Positions 25,596-30,946 of a stretch of DNA of 64,000 nt are shown piece by piece; within the stretch, counting starts at the first letter, position 1; each line of letters opens with the position of its first letter. The DNA is taken from the NCBI GenBank assembly GCA_030835825.1, contig JAURRA010000030.1, forward strand, positions 1 to 64,000, written 5' to 3'. The notes below the pieces were generated by a model that saw only the letters and a program-made list of their open reading frames with translations, made no database searches and was not told the DNA's origin. The translations under genes and the position numbers were made by a program. The DNA is from Flavobacteriaceae bacterium. Lineage in GTDB: Bacteria; Bacteroidota; Bacteroidia; Flavobacteriales; Flavobacteriaceae.

Positions 25596-25903
25596 TTAAA
25601 AAAGACCGCCAATGGGCTATAATTGCCTACTTGACACTCATCGGTTTCATGATAGCTTATTTTGTGCCTAAAGAAAAATCAGACTTTTTAAGAACTCATT
25701 TGAGACAGTCTTTTGGTCTTTGGTTGGTTTACCTTGCCTTTGGACAAGTAGTGAGCAACAGAGATAGTTGGACATATAGCATCGCCTATTGGATTGTATT
25801 TGGTACATTGTTTCTTTACGGATTGGTAAGTGCGGCAAAGGGATCTTCCAAGACCCTACCCTTGATCGGGTCTTATTTTCAAAAAATATTTTCTGTATTT
25901 TGA
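25592..25903 (+). CDS. Small integral membrane protein
   Basis: 103 residues with three or four hydrophobic helices (about 9-25, 42-55, 62-80 and possibly 92-103). Its ATG overlaps the stop of the dihydroorotase homologue in an ATGA, so translation is coupled. The FLRTHLRQSFGLW motif between helices 1 and 2 resembles DUF4870/import-component-like small membrane proteins of Bacteroidota. I do not know its function. The next gene starts on its own stop codon. Confidence 0.7.
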   Translation: MIKKDRQWAIIAYLTLIGFMIAYFVPKEKSDFLRTHLRQSFGLWLVYLAFGQVVSNRDSWTYSIAYWIVFGTLFLYGLVSAAKGSSKTLPLIGSYFQKIFSVF

Positions 25904-26553
25904 CTTGGAACGAATTGACATATCTGGAACGCCCACCAACAGTCACCTCTGAACGTGCTCCACTTCTGCTGCTACTCCATGGGTATGGTAGTAACGAAGC
26001 CGATTTATTTGGTTTCGCAACCTATTTACCTGAACACTATCACGTTATTTCACTTCAAGCACCTTATACCTTGGGACCGCAAAGTTTTGCCTGGTATGCT
26101 ATCCATTTTGATGCTGAAAAAGGGAAATTTAGCGATGAAAAGCAAGCGAGATCGTCACTCGATTTAATCCACCAATTCATCGGTCACATTTGCACCGAAA
26201 AGCATTTGAACCGGTATAACGTTACCCTTTTGGGATTCAGTCAGGGTGCAATTCTCAGTTATGCTATCGCTTTTACCTATCCCAAAACGATTCAACAGGT
26301 TATTGCTTTGAGCGGTTATTGTAATGAATCCCTTATGCCTGAAGATTGGCAACTTCAAAATCTGGATGGTTTAAGCATTTACGCTGCTCATGGCAAAAGC
26401 GACGCAGTAATTCCTATAAATTGGGCCCAGCAATCGGCGGCATTGCTCAGGTCTGTTCCCGATCTAAAATTTGAATTCCAGGAATTTGACATGGGGCACG
26501 CCGTATCACAGGAAAGCTTCGCTGACATGATGCGTTGGATGAACAGCCTATAA
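25900..26553 (+). CDS. Alpha/beta hydrolase, phospholipase/carboxylesterase family
   Basis: 217 residues from a TTG at 25900 that overlaps the previous stop in a TTGA. A TTG at 25915 is the alternative, and the ORF extension to 25789 would lie entirely inside the upstream gene. Fold motifs: LLLLLHGYGSNEADLFG (oxyanion hole), GFSQGAILSYA with the nucleophilic Ser, HGKSDAVIP with the Asp, and FDMGHAVSQE with the His. This family hydrolyses short-chain acyl esters. No signal peptide. It converges on the beta-lactamase-fold hydrolase and the coding ends overlap by 6 nt. Confidence 0.85.
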   Translation: MTWNELTYLERPPTVTSERAPLLLLLHGYGSNEADLFGFATYLPEHYHVISLQAPYTLGPQSFAWYAIHFDAEKGKFSDEKQARSSLDLIHQFIGHICTEKHLNRYNVTLLGFSQGAILSYAIAFTYPKTIQQVIALSGYCNESLMPEDWQLQNLDGLSIYAAHGKSDAVIPINWAQQSAALLRSVPDLKFEFQEFDMGHAVSQESFADMMRWMNSL

Positions 26554-27309
26554 ATTTAGGGTTAAACCGTCGTAAGCCAAATACACCCCCTCAGGCAAGG
26601 TCTGTTGTACCTCTCTGTGAAATCCCATATGATGACTGATGTGCGTGATGTAAGCCCGATTAGGGGCGATCTGTTCAATAAAACTGAGTGCTTCACCAAG
26701 ATTCAGATGAGAAGGATGGTATTCTTGCTTGAGGGCATTAATAACCAAAGTTTTTACGCCCCTGAGTTTCTCAATTGTTGACTCAGGAATACTTTTAGCA
26801 TCTGTGATGTAAGCAAAATCTCCAAATCTGAAACCAACAACAGTCAACTGACCGTGGTTAACCTCCATGGGAACTATTGATAATCCTAAAATCTCAAAAG
26901 GATTGCTGTCAATGATGTGCATCTCAACAGATGGCGATCCAGGGTATTTGTTTTCCGTTTCGAAGATATAAGCAAATCTATATCTCAAATTATCCGCTAC
27001 GCGCTTTATGGTATACATGGGTAGAGGACCCTGTCTAAAGCAAAAAGGCCTAATATCGTCCAATCCAGCTACATGATCGGCGTGTTCATGGGTAATAAAA
27101 AGAGCATCAATAGAATTGATATTTGCCCTCAGCATCTGTTGTCGAAAGTCAGGGCCACAATCAATCACAAAGGACTTTCCCTCCCATTCGACATGAATGG
27201 ATACCCTTAACCTGCGGTCTTTGGAGTCCAAACTGTGACAAACAGGATGATGACTTCCTATTACTGGAATACCTTGAGAAGTTCCGGTACCTAAAAAAGT
27301 GACCCTCAT
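26548..27309 (-). CDS. Metallo-beta-lactamase-fold hydrolase (PhnP-like)
   Basis: 253 residues. It starts with the canonical MRVTFLGTGTSQGIPVIG and carries the metal motif THEHADHVAGLDD, the later VNHGQL, ITDAKS and a final THISHHMG, the ligand set of PhnP-type phosphodiesterases. Two cysteines of the usual structural zinc site are not obvious except HPVC. Cytoplasmic. Likely a cyclic-phosphate or nucleic-acid-related phosphodiesterase; the exact substrate is unknown. It has a strong promoter immediately upstream, with only 4 nt between the -7 box and the ATG. Confidence 0.85.
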   Translation of the reverse strand: MRVTFLGTGTSQGIPVIGSHHPVCHSLDSKDRRLRVSIHVEWEGKSFVIDCGPDFRQQMLRANINSIDALFITHEHADHVAGLDDIRPFCFRQGPLPMYTIKRVADNLRYRFAYIFETENKYPGSPSVEMHIIDSNPFEILGLSIVPMEVNHGQLTVVGFRFGDFAYITDAKSIPESTIEKLRGVKTLVINALKQEYHPSHLNLGEALSFIEQIAPNRAYITHISHHMGFHREVQQTLPEGVYLAYDGLTLNL

Positions 27310-27313
27310 GAAG

Positions 27314-27343
27314 CAAAATTAATCTCTAATAGTGTTGAACAAA
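27314..27343 (-). promoter_or_regulatory. Strong promoter with no room for a leader (MBL-fold gene)
   Basis: On the minus strand TTTG (27340-27343), an 18-nt spacer, then TAATTTTG (27314-27321): full -33 and -7 matches. The ATG at 27309 follows only 4 nt after the box, so the mRNA should start at or within a base or two of the start codon. Confidence 0.6.
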
Positions 27344-27379
27344 ACTATGTATATATTTCTCAATGGAGATTTAAATTGA

Positions 27380-27387
27380 TAATTTTG
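27380..27387 (+). promoter_or_regulatory. -7 box for the 27409 gene
   Basis: TAATTTTG, with TTTC at 27356-27359 as a one-mismatch -33 element 20 nt upstream. It ends 21 nt before the ATG at 27409 and overlaps an in-frame TTG upstream codon, which is therefore not the translation start. Confidence 0.5.
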
Positions 27388-27408
27388 CTAAAGAAACTAA
27401 TCTCTGTC

Positions 27409-28857
27409 ATGGAAATCACTCACAAAGGCGATAAGGAAATCGACCTGACTCCTACCATCAAGCAAAAAGCATTACGGATTAATTTGAACGATGATATTTA
27501 CGGCACTTTTGCCGAGATAGGCGCAGGACAAGAGACGGTGCGACAATTTTTTCGTGCCGGAGGAGCGTCTGGCACCATTGCAAAAGCCATGTCAGCCTAC
27601 GATAAAGATTTTAGCGATGACATTTACGGTGTCGAAAAAGACGGAAGATACGTAACAGAAGATCGTCTCAAGAAAATGCTCGATCACGAAATGGATCTCA
27701 TCGAGAAGCGATTGAGTCGCAAAAAGCATCCTAATAAATTATTTTTCACCTTTGCCAACACCGTAACTACTATAGATTTTGCTAAGCAATTTAAAGGTCA
27801 TGGTTGGGTCGGGATTCGTTTTCAAATTGACCCCAATCAAGGCTACAACGACATTATCCTTCACGTTCGTTTTAAAGAAAACGATGCCAGATTGCAGCAA
27901 GAAACTTTGGGAATTCTTGGCACCAATTTGATCTACGGGGCATTCTATAAATTCAACACCCCTAAAAGTCTGCTGAAATATCTCTACGACCACCTGAGTC
28001 AAGATCAATTGGAAATTGATACCGTGAACTTCTCTGGACCTGTTTTTGAGCATGTGGACAATAGATTAATGAGTCTGCAATTGGTCAAAAATGGGATGAC
28101 CGATGCGGTGATGTTTTCACCCGAAGGTATCAATGTACTTCCAGCTACTCAGTTGTACAAAAAAAATATATTGGCGCTCCGAGGAAGCTTTCGTCCCGTA
28201 ACTAGAGTCAACATTGACCTCTACAAAAATGCTCTTGACATGTTTGCCAACGAAAAGAGAGTGAACCGAGATACCACAGAAGTCATATTTGAAATCACCC
28301 TATCAAATTTAAAATCTGAAGGCGAAATAGATGAAGCCGATTTTCTATCACGAGCAGATTTATTGTGTGCATTAGGCCACAAAGTGCTGATATCTAATTT
28401 TAAAGAATACTACCGACTGGTGGAATATTTTTCTAGTTATACAAAGCAACGGATTGGACTGGCCATGGGAGTCAATAATTTAGTTGAAATTTTTGACGAA
28501 AAGTACTACCGGCATTTGTCAGGTGGCATCCTAGAAGCTTTTGGGAAATTGTTCTTCAAAGACTTAAAGGTTTATTTGTATCCTCTGCTTGCTGAAGACC
28601 ATTCACTTAAAGACAGTAACAACCTCAAGGTTCATCCGCGAATGAAAGAGCTCTATAAATTCTTTAAAGAAAATGGTAGAGTTGTTGATATTAAGTCTTA
28701 CGATCCAGCTCTATTGGGGATTTTTTCAAGAGATATTCTGCAAAAAATCAACAACAACGAAACAGGATGGGAAAATCAAGTGCCAGACGGAATTGCTGAA
28801 CTTATTAAGTCGCATAAGCTTTTTGGCTGGGCTTCTGCAGCACCAGCATCAGTTTAA
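27409..28857 (+). CDS. Conserved Bacteroidota protein of unknown function, about 480 residues
   Basis: 482 residues from ATG 27409 (MEITHKGDKEIDLTPTIK). It is soluble, with no signal peptide or membrane helix. Strongly conserved-looking stretches are FAEIGAGQETVRQFFRAGG, KLFFTFANTVTTIDF, SLQLVKNGMTDAVMF, VTEVIFEITLSNL-like segments and SGGILEAFGKLFFKDLKVY. I recognise the family as widespread in Bacteroidota, where database names such as TonB-dependent receptor or nicotinate adenylyltransferase are plainly inappropriate: there is no plug or barrel and no HxGH nucleotidyltransferase motif. No catalytic motif is clear. Its stop overlaps that of the peroxiredoxin gene. Confidence 0.8.
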   Translation: MEITHKGDKEIDLTPTIKQKALRINLNDDIYGTFAEIGAGQETVRQFFRAGGASGTIAKAMSAYDKDFSDDIYGVEKDGRYVTEDRLKKMLDHEMDLIEKRLSRKKHPNKLFFTFANTVTTIDFAKQFKGHGWVGIRFQIDPNQGYNDIILHVRFKENDARLQQETLGILGTNLIYGAFYKFNTPKSLLKYLYDHLSQDQLEIDTVNFSGPVFEHVDNRLMSLQLVKNGMTDAVMFSPEGINVLPATQLYKKNILALRGSFRPVTRVNIDLYKNALDMFANEKRVNRDTTEVIFEITLSNLKSEGEIDEADFLSRADLLCALGHKVLISNFKEYYRLVEYFSSYTKQRIGLAMGVNNLVEIFDEKYYRHLSGGILEAFGKLFFKDLKVYLYPLLAEDHSLKDSNNLKVHPRMKELYKFFKENGRVVDIKSYDPALLGIFSRDILQKINNNETGWENQVPDGIAELIKSHKLFGWASAAPASV

Positions 28858-29303
28858 GACTCCAAGATTTGTGCAGCGTGCGCTTTGGTCTTTACTTTTG
28901 AGATTACGCGCTCAACCGTGCCTGACTCATTAAAAACGAAGGTTGTTCTATGAATACCGTCGTAGGTTTTACCCATAAATTTCTTTTCGCCCCACACCCC
29001 GAACGCATGAATTACTTGTTTGTCAATGTCTGCTAATAGTGGATAAGGAAAATTGTATTTATTCTTAAAATTTACCTGCGCCTTTTCGCTGTCTGCGCTG
29101 ACACCAATGATGCTGTAACCGGCATCTTGAAGTGCTTTATAATGATCTCTAAGATCGCAAGCTTCCGCCGTGCATCCCGGTGTATTGGCTTTGGGATAGA
29201 AAAAAACTACTAATTTTTTCCCTTTGAAATGAGATAAATGAACCTCATTACCTGCCTCGTCTCTCACCGTTACATCCGGCAATTGGTCTCCTACTTTTAA
29301 CAT
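28854..29303 (-). CDS. bcp: Thioredoxin-dependent peroxiredoxin (BCP/PrxQ type)
   Basis: 149 residues from ATG 29303 (MLKVGDQLPD); ATG 29309 two codons upstream is equally possible, while the much longer upstream extension overlaps nth and was rejected. The peroxidatic Cys44 in ANTPGCTAEAC and the resolving Cys49 five residues later define the atypical two-cysteine PrxQ arrangement of E. coli BCP. It reduces hydrogen peroxide and alkyl hydroperoxides in the cytoplasm. It diverges from nth across about 40 nt. Confidence 0.92.
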   Translation of the reverse strand: MLKVGDQLPDVTVRDEAGNEVHLSHFKGKKLVVFFYPKANTPGCTAEACDLRDHYKALQDAGYSIIGVSADSEKAQVNFKNKYNFPYPLLADIDKQVIHAFGVWGEKKFMGKTYDGIHRTTFVFNESGTVERVISKVKTKAHAAQILES

Positions 29304-29318
29304 ATGCATCAGTTTGTT

Positions 29319-29326
29319 TATTTTTG
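29319..29326 (+). promoter_or_regulatory. -7 box for nth
   Basis: TATTTTTG, full TAnnTTTG match, 16 nt before the ATG at 29343. No clear -33 TTTG at the usual distance. Confidence 0.4.
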
Positions 29327-29342
29327 GTAAAATTAAGCATTG

Positions 29343-30002
29343 ATGACCAAACAAGAAAAAGTTGATTTTACCATAGAAGTGCTTAATGATTTGTATCCCG
29401 AGATACCCATCCCCTTGGATCATAAAGACCCCTATACACTATTAATTGCAGTTTTGTTGTCAGCCCAAAGCACTGACGTAAGAGTCAATCAAATAACGCC
29501 TCTATTGTTTTCACGAGCAGATAATCCTTACGATATGGTTAAATTGACCGTGGAAGACATTAGAGCAATCATCAAGCCAGTGGGTTTATCACCTATGAAA
29601 AGCAAAGGCATTTATGGTTTATCTCATATACTTATTGACAAATACCAAGGCGAAGTACCTCAGAGTTTCGAAGCCTTAGAGTCTTTGCCCGCGGTTGGTC
29701 ACAAAACGGCCAGCGTAGTGATGTCTCAAGCCTTTGGTATTCCAGCTTTCCCTGTTGACACGCATATTCACCGACTCATGTACCGTTGGGGGTTTAGCAA
29801 CGGCAAAAATGTTGTACAAACTGAAAAGGATGCCAAACGCTTGTTTCCACGAGAACTCTGGAACAAATTGCACCTTCAAATGATTTGGTATGGACGCGAA
29901 TATTCCCCAGCTCGTGGTTGGAACTTAGACACAGACATCATCACTAAAACCATTGGCAGAGCAACTGTTATTCAAAACTATCACAAGAGTAAGAGCCGTT
30001 AA
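29343..30002 (+). CDS. nth: Endonuclease III-type DNA glycosylase without Fe-S cluster
   Basis: 219 residues from ATG 29343. It removes oxidised pyrimidines and nicks the abasic site. The helix-hairpin-helix reads LPAVGHKTASVV with catalytic Lys121, and the catalytic Asp139 is in VDTHIHR. The C-terminal four-cysteine loop that binds [4Fe-4S] in E. coli Nth is absent: the aligned region reads IWYGREYSPARGWNL, and the whole protein contains no cysteine. I remember the same replacement in other Flavobacteriaceae, so it is a lineage trait. It diverges from bcp and its stop overlaps a small gene on the other strand. Confidence 0.92.
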   Translation: MTKQEKVDFTIEVLNDLYPEIPIPLDHKDPYTLLIAVLLSAQSTDVRVNQITPLLFSRADNPYDMVKLTVEDIRAIIKPVGLSPMKSKGIYGLSHILIDKYQGEVPQSFEALESLPAVGHKTASVVMSQAFGIPAFPVDTHIHRLMYRWGFSNGKNVVQTEKDAKRLFPRELWNKLHLQMIWYGREYSPARGWNLDTDIITKTIGRATVIQNYHKSKSR

Positions 30003-30133
30003 TTTAAGCAGCATTCAAAGTACAAATTACCTGAGGCGATAACATGCAATGACTGCGCATAAGCCAACAAGAAAGCTGTTGTTTCGAGTTGAATATTGTT
30101 TTGAATAGAAGAATTAGAGTAAAGTTTTGCCAT
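29999..30133 (-). CDS. 44-residue small protein downstream of the ECF sigma gene
   Basis: ATG at 30133 to TAA at 29999, on the same strand as the sigma factor and 49 nt after its stop. The peptide runs from MAKLYSNSSIQNNIQL through a hydrophobic TAFLLAYAQSL to a C-terminus with FECCLN. I recall similar short proteins (N-terminal KxYSN, central FLL-YSKSL, C-terminal FE--LN) in flavobacterial genomes, often beside this sigma gene, which supports it being real. Function unknown. The start codon is embedded in a hairpin (30132-30155), and the stop shares the tetramer TTAA with the nth stop on the opposite strand. Confidence 0.55.
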   Translation of the reverse strand: MAKLYSNSSIQNNIQLETTAFLLAYAQSLHVIASGNLYFECCLN

Positions 30134-30155
30134 AAGACTGTTTATTTGGTCTTAT
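30132..30155 (-). promoter_or_regulatory. Hairpin covering the start codon of the 44-residue gene
   Basis: ATAAGAC and GTCTTAT are perfect 7-bp arms with a 10-nt spacer. In the minus-strand transcript the 3' arm contains the A and U of the AUG at 30133, so the start codon would be partly paired. This could dampen translation or make it depend on the upstream ribosome. Confidence 0.4.
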
Positions 30156-30182
30156 AACGCCTGGCTGAACTTATTATTTTAC

Positions 30183-30767
30183 CTAGTTGTTTAAAACTAC
30201 TCCAAACTTGTCAACAGCCTTTCTTAAATTAATCAAAGCATAGCGCATCCTCCCCAAGGCCGTATTAATACTGACGCCTGTTTGCTCAGAAATTTCTTTA
30301 AAACTCATATCTCTAAAAAGTCTCATTTCCAGCACTTCGCGTTGGTCACTCGGCAAAACATCGAGTAATTTGACAACATCCAATTCTACCTGATCTTTGA
30401 TAATTTGATTTTCAGCATTTAAGCTGCTATCCGAAATGAGTGAAAAAATATCAAACTCACCGTTATTCCTGTGAACTGGGATTCTGTTTTGTTTTCTAAA
30501 ATGATCAATGACCAAATTGTGCGCAATGCGCATAACCCATGGAACAAATTTCCCCTCTTCATTATATCTCTTGGATTTGACTGTCCGAATTACTTTCAAA
30601 AAGGTATCTTGAAAAATATCCTCTGAAATATCCCGACTGTGGACTTTAGAATAAATAAAGTTGAAAATTCTACTGCGATGTCTATCGATAAGTGCTTTAA
30701 GAGCCAAATCGTCGCCTTGAACAAAAGCGGAGACTAAAACAGCATCGGTGGTTTCATTAGTATACAT
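30183..30767 (-). CDS. ECF-type RNA polymerase sigma factor
   Basis: 194 residues. Region 2 (about 20-95) has DISEDIFQDTFLKVIRTV and FVPWVMRIAHNLVIDHFRKQ for core binding and -10 recognition; region 4 (about 130-185) ends in EISEQTGVSINTALGRMRYALINLR, the helix-turn-helix for -35 recognition. No anti-sigma gene is adjacent; the next gene downstream encodes only a 44-residue protein. The family in Flavobacteriaceae is close to the RpoE/SigW type, but its regulon cannot be told from the sequence. It diverges from uvrA. Confidence 0.9.
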   Translation of the reverse strand: MYTNETTDAVLVSAFVQGDDLALKALIDRHRSRIFNFIYSKVHSRDISEDIFQDTFLKVIRTVKSKRYNEEGKFVPWVMRIAHNLVIDHFRKQNRIPVHRNNGEFDIFSLISDSSLNAENQIIKDQVELDVVKLLDVLPSDQREVLEMRLFRDMSFKEISEQTGVSINTALGRMRYALINLRKAVDKFGVVLNN

Positions 30768-30920
30768 AACATCTCTGTTTAAACAGTTAATTCTGCGATT
30801 AGTAAAATAGAGTGTAATGTTTTTCTAAGGCTGCTTTTTAAGAGTGTTATAGGAACAAATATAATGACATTAGACCAATTAATTGTTTACATCAATAAAA
30901 ATAGTCAAGATTCAAATCAG

Positions 30921-30928
30921 TACCTTTG
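30921..30928 (+). promoter_or_regulatory. -7 box for uvrA
   Basis: TACCTTTG, full TAnnTTTG match, 18 nt before the ATG at 30947. It overlaps an in-frame TTG at 30926, which would otherwise be taken as the start. No clear -33 element. Confidence 0.45.
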
Positions 30929-30946
30929 CAAATTCAAACAAAAATA

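Noticed and set aside
25789-25899. N-terminal extension of the esterase
   Set aside because: It lies wholly inside the small membrane protein gene in another frame and has no family similarity.
29304-29423. Extended peroxiredoxin N-terminus
   Set aside because: It overlaps the divergent nth coding sequence and promoter; the family starts at MLKVGDQLPD.
30003-30182. Anti-sigma factor gene downstream of the ECF sigma gene
   Set aside because: The only frame there encodes 44 residues, too short for a known anti-sigma domain and without a membrane helix.
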